Source: Candidatus Uhrbacteria bacterium
GTDB lineage: Bacteria; Patescibacteriota; Patescibacteriia; 2-12-FULL-60-25
Direction: 5' to 3'
Assembly: GCA_903918235.1 (NCBI GenBank)
Contig: CAIXDN010000052.1
Location: forward strand, 1 to 33,912
DNA: 33,912 nucleotides
Shown here: positions 1 through 9,435 of the stretch, in pieces
How positions within the stretch are numbered: position 1 is the stretch's first letter
Layout: the number at the start of each line of letters is the position of its first letter
Translations under genes and position numbers: made by a program
The notes under the pieces: generated by a model
Told to the model about the DNA's origin: nothing
Database searches by the model: none
The model's input: only the letters and a program-made list of their open reading frames with translations

Positions 1-430
1 CACCCAGATATACCGTCCATCGAATGCAAGAGTAGCTGGAGCCGAACCAACGGCAACCGTCGCAACAACCGCATTTGTCGTAACATCAATTTTAGAAACC
101 GAATTGCTCATCCAATTCGCCACCCAAAGATACTGGCCATCAAATGCAATACCTTCCGGATTAGAACCAACAGCAACCGTTGCAACAACCGCATTTGTCG
201 TAACATCAATTTTAGAAACCGAATCCCAACCTGAATTAACCACCCAAATATACTGGCCATCAAATACAACACCAGAAGGCGACCAATCAACGGCAACCGT
301 CGCAACAACCGCATTTGTCGTAACATCGATCTTAGAGAGAGTATTGCTGTTCATGTTTGCTACCCACAAATAACTACCATCAAATGCAACACCAAAAGGA
401 CTCGTACCAACGGCAACCGTTGAACTACCC
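1..430 (-). repeat. YVTN/40-residue beta-propeller-type tandem repeats, exact 120-bp period
   Basis: cggcaaccgt(c/t)gcaacaaccgcatttgtcgtaacatc recurs at 51, 171 and 291, with a degenerate copy at 411. Encodes VSKIDVTTNAVVATVAVGSxPxGVAFDGQYLWVAN. Confidence 0.9.
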
Positions 431-2967
431 GTTCCATAAATCGTATTATTCAACAGCGGTGAAGTGAACCAACGATTCAAATACAAAGCATCTAATCGAT
501 CCGACACCGTAACACCCTGGCTTGCAGCCAATTCAATTGATCCATTCGATTTTGAAATAAAACCATCCCCATAAGACGTCGACCCTGCCCCTGCCACAAA
601 AGCACCATTCGTATAAACGCTAGACGCTGATCCAATATTCCCAGCAACAAATAAATCCTTACCCGTCAGCTGAAACAAGCTATTCATGCCAGTAGATGTC
701 GTTGCTCCAATAACGACATCCGCACGAGTTTGTCCTGCCATCGTCTGACCAATAATAAGTCGACTAGACGTTGTGTTTGTATCAAAACGGAATGGAGCGG
801 TATTAAGTGCAGCATTTCCAATAATCAAATCCGTTGTTCCTGTCGCATTTCTAACAAAATCACCAGCGAAATTAAACGTCCAGTTAAGATCAGCCCCACC
901 GCCAGAAGGAAGACAGTTCGTACCATCCGCAAGACAAACGTTCTGACCTCCTGAAACAATCGATCCACCAACAGCCAAATCTCCAGAAATATTTGCCGAC
1001 TGTCCAATGGTGACACCACCAAGGAACGAAGCATCAACTCCAAACAAATTATTTCTTACCGATAATGTTCCTGTCTCAATGCCACCTGTTTCAAGCTGTT
1101 GGACATAGGCACCACCCATATCGAAGACCTGCATCGTATTTGCCGTACTATTTGCAACATAGGCATATCGTCCCTGAACATAAACCGATGATGGGTTTGC
1201 TCCTGTCGCTACAGCGCCAATGCTGAGCATTGCGGCAGGGTCAGAAACATCAAATACCTGCAATGTACTAGATAAAAGATTTGTAACATAAGCATATCTA
1301 CCCTGAACATAAACCGAATCAGGAAAAGATCCAGTAGCAATTGTACTAATACCAATAGGAGTAGTTGGATCAGAAACATCAAATGTTTGCAAATAATCAA
1401 AACCTCCATTATTTACAACGTACGCGTATCGCCCCTGGACATAAACCGATTGTGGGTTTTCATTTGTAGCAACAACTCCAACAGAAATTGGATTCATCGG
1501 ATCCGCGGCATCAAAAATCTGTAACGAATTTGAAGCGACTCCATTTAACAAATAAACATATCGTCCCACAACGGTAACTGAACGAGGGTTCGCACCTGTA
1601 GCAACAGTCCCCAAACCAGAAGGAGCTGATGGATCAGACACGTCTACAATTTGTAATGAATTTGAAGCTGTATTTGTAATATATGCATAACGACCTTGTA
1701 TATATATTGAATTTGGCGAAACTCCAGTGCTAAAAGAACCTACCACTAAAGGAGCTTTTGGATTGGAGACATCAAAAATCTGCAATGTATTCGAAGTTTG
1801 ATTTAGTACATAAGCATACTTTCCTTGTACATAAACCGCTTGAGGAAATACGTTTGTCGCTGTCGTGCTTAAGCTTATTGGAGATGATGAATTTGAAACA
1901 TCAAGTATTTGCAACAAATTTGCAAATGAATCTACTACGTACACATATCTCCCTACAACAAAAGTCGAGTTAGGAGTTGCTCCCGTACCAACCGATCCAA
2001 CTGCCCCTGTCGGAACCTTGCCTGCGACATGCATTTGCGTAATAGGACTCGCCGTTCCAAAACCAGCATTTCCTGAAAAACTCGAGACATTCGATACTGT
2101 AAAATCACCCACAACATCAAATGTCCCCGTGACACTTGATGCTCCTGCATCAAATCCTCCAAACAATGAAAGCGTCGTCGTCGTATAATCTCCGCGATTC
2201 GTAACCGTCTGCAACGTATCCGTCTCAACTCCTGCACCAGCAGAACAAAATGATCCATCAGAAAGACATACTCCAACCCCACCTACCGTCGTAGACGCAA
2301 AAGCAGCATTGCCTTGTCGATTAACAGAAAATACTGTTGATCCAGAATCATCAATACCTCTAATGAGGTAATCAAAATCATTCGACGTTCCCATAGAACG
2401 AACATCGAGAGCAGAACGATCACTAAGCGCAGCGTCATTACTTGTTTGATTGATCGTAAACAATGTTTCCCCACTTAATGCCGTACTCGAGGCATACATT
2501 CCCTGTAACTGTCTTGCATTAAAAGCCTGGGGCACAGAAGCAAAACGCTTTCTCGGTAACATTTCAGAATCTCCGTTAACACTTACGCCAAGATAAATCG
2601 CATCGCTATTCCAATCAACGCTATCCAATGAATTCTGAGATCCTCCATCAACAGAAGTATCTCCAAGAAGAACGGTAAACAAACCATTCTGAACAGTCAC
2701 CGGTAATTCCGTAGGGACACCCGTTGTTCCCGTAGCCGTCCAAAGTGTAACACCTCCAGCAGACGCATTATAAAGCGAAAATTTTATCAAATAACTACCA
2801 TCTGCTACCGGAAAACCAGAAGCATCCATCAAACGCGCCTGATAATTAATTTGGTTATTAATTCCAATATTTGCTACTGGTGCCGCAAGAGCAGAAGAAA
2901 ACGAGAAGGCCACCCCACCAACAAGGAGGGCTAACGTGAGAAGAAAAGAACGTAAGAAGCGGGTCAT
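1..2967 (-). CDS. Modular secreted surface protein, C-terminus truncated by window edge: signal peptide, N-terminal 'INYQARLMDASGFPVADGSYLIKFSLYNA' domain, LVIVD-type propeller, then YVTN-type repeats
   Basis: Open minus frame read by eye from ATG at 2967 (MTRFLRSFLLTLALLVGGVAFSFSSALAAPVANIGINNQINYQARLMDASG...) with no stop to position 1. Absent from the ORF track because it has no stop in the window. Confidence 0.88.
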   Translation of the reverse strand, partial: MTRFLRSFLLTLALLVGGVAFSFSSALAAPVANIGINNQINYQARLMDASGFPVADGSYLIKFSLYNASAGGVTLWTATGTTGVPTELPVTVQNGLFTVLLGDTSVDGGSQNSLDSVDWNSDAIYLGVSVNGDSEMLPRKRFASVPQAFNARQLQGMYASSTALSGETLFTINQTSNDAALSDRSALDVRSMGTSNDFDYLIRGIDDSGSTVFSVNRQGNAAFASTTVGGVGVCLSDGSFCSAGAGVETDTLQTVTNRGDYTTTTLSLFGGFDAGASSVTGTFDVVGDFTVSNVSSFSGNAGFGTASPITQMHVAGKVPTGAVGSVGTGATPNSTFVVGRYVYVVDSFANLLQILDVSNSSSPISLSTTATNVFPQAVYVQGKYAYVLNQTSNTLQIFDVSNPKAPLVVGSFSTGVSPNSIYIQGRYAYITNTASNSLQIVDVSDPSAPSGLGTVATGANPRSVTVVGRYVYLLNGVASNSLQIFDAADPMNPISVGVVATNENPQSVYVQGRYAYVVNNGGFDYLQTFDVSDPTTPIGISTIATGSFPDSVYVQGRYAYVTNLLSSTLQVFDVSDPAAMLSIGAVATGANPSSVYVQGRYAYVANSTANTMQVFDMGGAYVQQLETGGIETGTLSVRNNLFGVDASFLGGVTIGQSANISGDLAVGGSIVSGGQNVCLADGTNCLPSGGGADLNWTFNFAGDFVRNATGTTDLIIGNAALNTAPFRFDTNTTSSRLIIGQTMAGQTRADVVIGATTSTGMNSLFQLTGKDLFVAGNIGSASSVYTNGAFVAGAGSTSYGDGFISKSNGSIELAASQGVTVSDRLDALYLNRWFTSPLLNNTIYGTGSSTVAVGTSPFGVAFDGSYLWVANMNSNTLSKIDVTTNAVVATVAVDWSPSGVVFDGQYIWVVNSGWDSVSKIDVTTNAVVATVAVGSNPEGIAFDGQYLWVANWMSNSVSKIDVTTNAVVATVAVGSAPATLAFDGRYIWV
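1105..1990 (-). repeat. Seven protein-level LVIVD-like repeats (~43-44 aa; ~129-132 bp period)
   Basis: Repeated motif (K/R)YAYVxNxxSNxLQIFDVSDPxxP; conserved units seen at ~1163, 1292, 1424 and 1556, among others. Confidence 0.82.
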
Positions 2968-3389
2968 GTAAGACCTTTGAAATCCACATACAACGGTGGA
3001 ATCAAAAGCTATTACTATTCTATAAAATCCAATTCATCACAATCGATAATGCAAATATTTGCTGTATACAGAGCAAAATAATCTCACAAAACAAACAAGA
3101 ATATTCTAGATAAAATATGTGGATAAACTGTGAATAGCCAAAATTCTTCTTTCAAGCAGAGAAAAATGCCAGCTCAAATAATACGCAACGCAAAAAAGAA
3201 CATCTTTTACCTACAGAAGAGCAGACCAATATTTCCTATAAAGCCAATAATTCCCCAATCATTAGCAAAGGAAGCTCTCCTACAAATATCAAAGCGGTGT
3301 TTAGCGCTCACCCATAAGTATAGGGCGGAACAATAAACACCGCATATTTAGCTAAACCAAAACAAAGATATCCCTACTGCTAAAACAAC

Positions 3390-6300
3390 TTAAGCTGGGG
3401 ATAATTTGTGAGCAACCCTGCTAAGAGCAATGTGCTTATCAACGACCGCTTCTTTCACCGCAAACAAATTAATATCCTCTGTTTTAAACCGCTCAAATCC
3501 CGGCTTCTCCGCAGTCACAAAGTACATGCTCTTCGCAGCAAAGAAACCATAGCGCCCCTTTGGAGTTGTAACCTGCGTTTCCAAAAGCTTATTAAACTTT
3601 TTATCAAAGATACGAACAACAACCGAGCCAAGTGGTTTTCTCGTAACTGCATCGTAAACAATGCCCCAACCCTTTGGTTTCTTTGGCAGTGCCAAGCGCC
3701 TAAACAAGAAATACGTACACACTTGAAACGCTACTAAACCTGCCAACATCCAGCTTGGCGATACAGCTAGCGCACCGATTGTAACAAAAACCCCAATCAA
3801 ACTAACAGCATGTTGCAGACGGCGCAAATAACGCTTCCACAATACAGAGCGAGGCGTTTCTTCCTTCATCGCAGGATCAATAGGGATATTGACCGCTAGG
3901 TTTACTTCATCCGTAATCTCGATATTTTCGCCATGATACAAATCAAGCAAATCCACATCTTCATGTTCATCTTTCAAATACTGGGTCGGAAACGCATATC
4001 CTGGCTTAACAACCTCAATACGATATAGCCCAGGCCTAACAAGAAAAGTAAATCGACCATTCATATCCGTGATACTTGTTTGTACAACAGCCCTGGTCTG
4101 CGCCTGCAATAAACGTACAACAACCAAATCCAGCGGAGCTTTTGACAGCGCATTATAAACAACACCCCATTTCTGACGTTTTTTTCTTCGGAAAAGAAGA
4201 ACGGGTTGTGTGATTAAAAAGCCAAGATAATTCAAAAGACTAAACAAAGAACCAGCTGTTGCAACGTTTGCGATCACAATAGCAGCAACGACAGGAGCCG
4301 AGACCGTCGCAACTTGCCGCGCCTGCTCCGATTGTAAAATCTCTATAATTGGCCCAAGAATAGGAATAGCTACTGAAACAGGAAGGATAATATCAATAGA
4401 AGCATAATTTTGTGTAACTTCAATCTCTTTTTCTTGCGTCACATAACCATCTTTAACAACCTCAATACGATACGAACCATTCTTAACTAAATATCCATAC
4501 GTTCCTTGCTCCGTCGTAACAATCGTATTCACCTGACTATACGGTGCCCCCTTCCACTCTTGCCACTGACCATCAACACGCTCAAATAAGCGCACAGTAG
4601 CATTTTTTACAGGCGATAAATCAGAAGCAACATCTTTTCTCTCAAGCACACGACTAGGCGAAATGGTTTCTATCGTACCAGGAGCATACGCAGAGCGTTC
4701 ATCCTCTAATTGCACTTGCACAGTAGCCTGTGTGCGCCCAGCATCATAAGAAGGCACAAATGTTGCTCCATAATAGGTACTTCCCGGTAATGGTGTCAGC
4801 GAATATACGGACGAGCCAACACGAATCATCGCGCTCTTAATCATCGCCGGAAGATCCAACGCAGAAACACGTACAAGCACCGACGTACCTTGTGGCACGC
4901 GAATAACACCAGCCGCATCAGGCTGAAGCGACAATAAGCCATTGTTTGCAGAATATTCAGGCTTAATCACAAAGCTCGATACACCAGGCTCAACCGGAGG
5001 CGTTGAAGTCACAACAGGAAACTCAACAGTTGGAACCGTAGAAGTACCTGAGCCACTCCCAACAGAAGGAACGACCGGAATCGTTGTTGTAGCCGCTATT
5101 CCACCTGATCCCACACCACCAGTAGGACCGCCAGACGGAGGTCTTGTCGGCGGTCTTATGACCGGAGGAACAACTGGAGGAGGCGGAACAACCGGAGGAG
5201 GTACAATCGCTATATGAACAGGCGTAGCATCCGCATTAGCTCCACTAGAAAAATTTCCGGAACGATCAAAAGCAAAATTCGTATAGTAATACTTCACGCC
5301 ATTAACAAGGCCCGTATCAATGAACGAGGTAGCACCTCCTTGATAAACGTCTCTCCCATCATCTGGCCTCATTGGGTAACCATCCATTCTCGCTCGTATT
5401 TTCACAAGAGAGAAATCTCGATCGCTTGGGTTTCTCCAGCTCAGACTATTTTGTGTATCTCCAGCGGTGGCTACAAAACGATAGACATTGGCAGGCGGAG
5501 TAACATCGCCAGTTGTCGTAAATGTATAATCAGCAGAAGCGCTTGTTAAGGAATCAATCGGCTCTGTAGAGCTCGCCTGAAAATGATAAAGGGTCGCAAT
5601 CGTTAATCCCGACAAAACCACAGAGTGACTCGTCACATTACCAGCACTAGACGCTTCCAAACCATAAACACCCGTCAAACCATAATGAACATGACTTGAT
5701 GCTGGTAATCGTGTACTCCAAGTAATAACCGCGCCATGATCCGTAATGGATGTTGCTCGAACATTAGAAATAACCGGCAATAAGCCGACAGCAACAGTAG
5801 TAAATACAATATCTGGACTATGTGAAACATTCCCCATCGCATCAATAGCCGATATCTTAAAATGAATCACCGTACCCATTGGAAGATCTATCAAAGAAAC
5901 AACATGACTTATTAAATAGGAAGAAATCGTTGTAGAGCCTAGTAAATAAGATGTATTCGTTCCCCAAACAAAATTACTTCGAGCCGCCTCATCTGTATCC
6001 CAAATAATATCAGCGGTAGAGGAGGTAATATTTAAGACCTGAATGTTTAAAATGGATGGAGCTATAACGTCTGAACTGCTTCCTCCCGGAGCCGGGACCG
6101 TAGCGGAAATTCCACCAGAAATGCCAACAGAATCATTTGTCTTAATCGGAACATCAATACCACCAACATCGCCAAAGGTTCCACCAATAGAAAGAGAAAT
6201 GCGACCGCCTCCTCCTGACGGATTGATAATCTGGCGTGAACCACCAACTACAGTTAAACCAATGCGAACATACACAAGATCCCCAGACGCGATCTCTCCA

Positions 6301-6680
6301 ATAACCGCATCCGTAGGAGCAATAAGCGTAATCTTTTGCCCTACGATATCCGCACCCCAAACTCCAGCAGCCGCAGCTCCGGCGATTGTTGGATTTGTTT
6401 CAAAGCCCGTAATAGCACCATGAAACAAACCAATATCAGCAGATGTAATTGAAGTGAGATCAAATCCAGACGGAAAATCAATGGTAATGGTATCTGTTGG
6501 TGCATCAACACCGCTAACAGTAATAAATCGAATCTCATGATCAGAAGCAGCACCAACGCTTTGCCTTGTCATAACATCACGACGACCCGTAAGAACATCA
6601 GCCTTTACACCAGTAAAGGGCAACATCGCAAACAACGCGGTGAAAACCGCGGCAAAAATACAAAAAGAGTGTCGTCTCAT
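3390..6680 (-). CDS. Large secreted/membrane protein: signal peptide, FN3-like domains, Pro-rich linker, three carboxypeptidase-regulatory-like (transthyretin-like) domains, C-terminal transmembrane segments
   Basis: 1096-aa ORF. N-terminal hydrophobic signal; FN3-like 'ISNVRATSITDHGAVITWSTRLPASSHVHYG'; repeated 'GxYGYLVKNGSYRIEVVKDGY' motifs; hydrophobic segments before RRKKRQKWG and around SLIGVFVTIGALAV. Confidence 0.85.
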   Translation of the reverse strand: MRRHSFCIFAAVFTALFAMLPFTGVKADVLTGRRDVMTRQSVGAASDHEIRFITVSGVDAPTDTITIDFPSGFDLTSITSADIGLFHGAITGFETNPTIAGAAAAGVWGADIVGQKITLIAPTDAVIGEIASGDLVYVRIGLTVVGGSRQIINPSGGGGRISLSIGGTFGDVGGIDVPIKTNDSVGISGGISATVPAPGGSSSDVIAPSILNIQVLNITSSTADIIWDTDEAARSNFVWGTNTSYLLGSTTISSYLISHVVSLIDLPMGTVIHFKISAIDAMGNVSHSPDIVFTTVAVGLLPVISNVRATSITDHGAVITWSTRLPASSHVHYGLTGVYGLEASSAGNVTSHSVVLSGLTIATLYHFQASSTEPIDSLTSASADYTFTTTGDVTPPANVYRFVATAGDTQNSLSWRNPSDRDFSLVKIRARMDGYPMRPDDGRDVYQGGATSFIDTGLVNGVKYYYTNFAFDRSGNFSSGANADATPVHIAIVPPPVVPPPPVVPPVIRPPTRPPSGGPTGGVGSGGIAATTTIPVVPSVGSGSGTSTVPTVEFPVVTSTPPVEPGVSSFVIKPEYSANNGLLSLQPDAAGVIRVPQGTSVLVRVSALDLPAMIKSAMIRVGSSVYSLTPLPGSTYYGATFVPSYDAGRTQATVQVQLEDERSAYAPGTIETISPSRVLERKDVASDLSPVKNATVRLFERVDGQWQEWKGAPYSQVNTIVTTEQGTYGYLVKNGSYRIEVVKDGYVTQEKEIEVTQNYASIDIILPVSVAIPILGPIIEILQSEQARQVATVSAPVVAAIVIANVATAGSLFSLLNYLGFLITQPVLLFRRKKRQKWGVVYNALSKAPLDLVVVRLLQAQTRAVVQTSITDMNGRFTFLVRPGLYRIEVVKPGYAFPTQYLKDEHEDVDLLDLYHGENIEITDEVNLAVNIPIDPAMKEETPRSVLWKRYLRRLQHAVSLIGVFVTIGALAVSPSWMLAGLVAFQVCTYFLFRRLALPKKPKGWGIVYDAVTRKPLGSVVVRIFDKKFNKLLETQVTTPKGRYGFFAAKSMYFVTAEKPGFERFKTEDINLFAVKEAVVDKHIALSRVAHKLSPA

Positions 6681-6746
6681 ACAAGAGAAATCATCCTCAG
6701 CAGCCGGCCTCGCGTCTAAAGCAAGGTCGATGGCCGAAAAATCTTC

Positions 6747-7631
6747 TCAACCCAATTGCCTCAATGCTCTACGACCAAAAAGAAGCAAAATCACAAATGA
6801 AATGAATCCACCAAAGACCAACAACATCATTTTCCAAGGCCAAATCTGAAAAGAAACAGTCGATTCTCCAACAGCTCCAACGCGTCCAGCGACACGGATA
6901 TGCGCCTGGTACCATCCAAAACCACCATCATTCCAATCACTTGTATAAAGACGATTTGATCCTGGCAAAATTCTTCCTTTGGTCATGTTTCCATCAATGG
7001 TCGCCACATTTCTTCCAAACATATTCGTAAGATCAATCTGAATATCCGGACGAACATGAACGTTGCCTTGATTCTGCACATCTTCAATAAAACGAACAGG
7101 CGATGAACCCTGTGAAACCTGCTCAACACGCGCGCTCTGCAAAGACATACGCTCATTCAAATTTCCGTTAACCGTAGCAAAAACTAAAATACCAATACGT
7201 GGAATCGCGGAAACATTATTTCCAACAACAGAATCAATAGTTGTCTGCGTTAAGAAAATGGCTGCAAAATGACCGCCAGAAGAAGCATCATCTGGAACAC
7301 GTAATGAAACTGGAAGTTTTTTTGTTTCTCCAGGCCTTAATGTAATCGTCGGGGCATCTAAATATAACCAATCTGGCAACCCTGACGTATCACTTGATGA
7401 TAAAAAACGAACACCCCCACCTTCACCCTCCGATAAAAACTTCTGAATTGTCAACGCATACGTCATTGGTTTAGACTCATCATTGCTTACGACGATAGAA
7501 AAATCCTTCTGTGTACCAACATCAGCAGAAACCTCGATAATTGCTGGATTAACACTAATAGCTCTGACATGAAATCCAAAAAAAACAGACGTTGTAAGGA
7601 GCAAAGCGACAAAGAAAGAACGAAAACGCAT
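6747..7631 (-). CDS. DUF916/WxL-binding-like secreted protein with C-terminal transmembrane helix
   Basis: Signal peptide then 'ISVNPAIIEVSADVGTQKDFSIVVSNDESKPMTYALTIQKF', 'LRPGETKKLPVSLRVPDDASSGGHFAAIFL'; C-terminal TM MMLLVFGGFISFVILLLFGRR. Confidence 0.75.
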   Translation of the reverse strand: MRFRSFFVALLLTTSVFFGFHVRAISVNPAIIEVSADVGTQKDFSIVVSNDESKPMTYALTIQKFLSEGEGGGVRFLSSSDTSGLPDWLYLDAPTITLRPGETKKLPVSLRVPDDASSGGHFAAIFLTQTTIDSVVGNNVSAIPRIGILVFATVNGNLNERMSLQSARVEQVSQGSSPVRFIEDVQNQGNVHVRPDIQIDLTNMFGRNVATIDGNMTKGRILPGSNRLYTSDWNDGGFGWYQAHIRVAGRVGAVGESTVSFQIWPWKMMLLVFGGFISFVILLLFGRRALRQLG

Positions 7632-7632
7632 A

Positions 7633-8556
7633 TCAGTAATTTGCCGTTAGCGTGTAATAAACATTTTGCGAATAAGTACCTGCATTTGTTGTAGGAGAAA
7701 TAGACAACTTATAGACCATACCGATCTTATCAGACGTGGGTCCAGTAGCAGCACCGCTCGTCTGAACAATTCTTTGTGTTGCTGTTACAGCAAGATCCGT
7801 ACCAGAAGAAAAAGCCGTTGCCCCGGTTGTTTCCGCGCCATATTCTTCGCTACCCAAAGTAACAGAACCATCAGCCACGGAAGAAAATACTTGCGCCGTA
7901 GCATTTTGAAGCTCCTGATCAGCCAGTAAATACAACGTATAACCAGTAGAAACATTTGATAATACCGATGTTCCAACAATAGAAGTATAAGGAATATTGA
8001 TTACGATACTCCCAAAATTTATTGAATTTGAATTCAATAAAAAAACCTTATCATCACCGCCAGCAGGTACCGCATTCATAAGAGCACCATCTCCATCGAA
8101 TCGATCAACTGAAATAACGAGACCAACAATGCTAGAAATGCGTCCTACCGCAACATAGCGAGAAAAATCAGCATTTTCACTAACAGCAATCAAATTTCCA
8201 ACAGAAAACCCAGCAGCTGAACTTACGGTGACAGTATTACCAACAGCATTAAATCCCGTATAAGAACGACTCACAGAAGCAGAGCTCGCGCTTACTTGAT
8301 ACGTAAGCGTATCTACACCTTCCGGAGCTCGATAACCCGCAGAAAGCTGAAAATTTGCGCTTGTACTCGTACCGGAACCAGTGCCGCCAATAGAATCCGT
8401 TGAAGAAAAGTTTGTACTCGAAGAACGATCTAAACCACCAGAATTCACATTATCCCAAGGGATGAGAAAATGAGTGCTAGACATCGCCAAAACATTGTTC
8501 CCTGCAAACAACAGAGACAACATAACAAGAAGGAACAAAGGCTTGTTCAATGACAC
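7633..8556 (-). CDS. Secreted beta-rich protein, WxL-like C-terminus (hypothetical)
   Basis: Signal peptide MSLNKPLFLLVMLSLLFAGNNVLA; 'SSTNFSSTDSIGGTGSGTSTSANFQLSAGYR'; C-terminal 'INFGSIVIN...NAGTYSQNVYYTLTANY'. Confidence 0.75.
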   Translation of the reverse strand: MSLNKPLFLLVMLSLLFAGNNVLAMSSTHFLIPWDNVNSGGLDRSSSTNFSSTDSIGGTGSGTSTSANFQLSAGYRAPEGVDTLTYQVSASSASVSRSYTGFNAVGNTVTVSSAAGFSVGNLIAVSENADFSRYVAVGRISSIVGLVISVDRFDGDGALMNAVPAGGDDKVFLLNSNSINFGSIVINIPYTSIVGTSVLSNVSTGYTLYLLADQELQNATAQVFSSVADGSVTLGSEEYGAETTGATAFSSGTDLAVTATQRIVQTSGAATGPTSDKIGMVYKLSISPTTNAGTYSQNVYYTLTANY

Positions 8557-8862
8557 GTACCTATTTTATCAAAAATTTACAAAAGATTCAATCATGAAAT
8601 ATAAGCGTCGTAAAACATATATGACAATATATCCATTATTCGGCTAATGTTAGCTAAATAATGGATATGTAAATAAAATACTTTTATGAACAGTTATACA
8701 AAATTCAATAAAATTATAGTAAATATTTATCAAAAAAACATCATAGATCGCATAACCTTCAAAACATCTATTCCACATTTTGACATAATAAAAATCGAAA
8801 CACCTATAAATCATAAAAGATAAACGCTGAATCAAAAAACACATACTCATACATACAATATA

Positions 8863-8878
8863 TGTTTCACATGAAACA
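8863..8878. promoter_or_regulatory. parS: parS-like site 1 (TGTTTCACATGAAACA, one mismatch)
   Basis: 15/16 match to consensus parS TGTTTCACGTGAAACA. Confidence 0.8.
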
Positions 8879-9073
8879 TATATATTCACTCAATATATGC
8901 CAAGAACATCTAAAAGTAGCGAAATATTAGAAAAAATCATCGATATATCAAATTCAGTCACTAAATAGTATCGAAACAAAAAATTGTGAATATCGGATTC
9001 ATATATCAACCATTACAAGAAGAACATTTTGTCTAGAAACTCAAAATAACATATCTCTAAAACACGCTCTTTA

Positions 9074-9089
9074 TGTTTCACGTGAAACA
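9074..9089. promoter_or_regulatory. parS: parS site 2 (perfect TGTTTCACGTGAAACA)
   Basis: Exact match to consensus 16-bp ParB palindrome. Confidence 0.93.
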
Positions 9090-9175
9090 TAAATTTTAGT
9101 AAGCCGATATTCTATAAGCGATAATTTTAGCATGTACTAACAATTACATAATTATGTACCTAACTATCCAGCATT

Positions 9176-9191
9176 TGTTTCACGTGAAACA
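9176..9191. promoter_or_regulatory. parS: parS site 3 (perfect)
   Basis: Exact match to consensus 16-bp ParB palindrome. Confidence 0.93.
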
Positions 9192-9388
9192 AAACATTCT
9201 ACAATAATTAGAACGCAGCGCTTTAACAATTAAACTATTAACTATTAGATCGTAAACAAAAATATTTTTCGTATTAAAGCAATGCTTTCGGCACACTGAA
9301 ATAAATATATTTCTAAACAAATATTCTTTGCAGAAGGTACTAGACACTGCCTTAGCACTATGTGATTAAGACAAATAATATCCAGATT

Positions 9389-9404
9389 TGTTTCACGTGA
9401 AACA
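9389..9404. promoter_or_regulatory. parS: parS site 4 (perfect)
   Basis: Exact match; directly abuts the tRNA-Ala terminator hairpin. Confidence 0.93.
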
Positions 9405-9405
9405 A

Positions 9406-9432
9406 AAACATTCTGCAATTAGCAGAATGTTT
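9406..9432 (-). terminator. Intrinsic terminator downstream of tRNA-Ala
   Basis: 11-bp perfect stem AAACATTCTGC / GCAGAATGTTT with U-rich tail on the minus strand. Confidence 0.8.
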
Positions 9433-9435
9433 TCA

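Noticed and set aside
1-430. CRISPR array suggested by regular 120-bp repetition
   Set aside because: Repeats are in frame, encode YVTN-like protein repeats, and the 'spacers' are also homologous between copies.
104-2282. Small overlapping ORFs (e.g. 104..373 +, 1865..2188 +, 1953..2282 -)
   Set aside because: They overlap in other frames with the long repeat-bearing surface-protein frame, whose domains and signal peptide are recognisable.
3118-3126. Perfect DnaA box (TGTGGATAA, minus strand)
   Set aside because: Single isolated site; one such 9-mer is plausible by chance in ~34 kb of AT-leaning DNA.
3130-3336. 68-aa plus-strand ORF in the gap between surface genes
   Set aside because: Low-complexity basic peptide with no clear SD or recognisable family.
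8650-8889. 79-aa minus ORF in the parS region
   Set aside because: AT-rich, runs over the parS-like site, composition-driven (rich in I/Y/F/C), no recognisable family.
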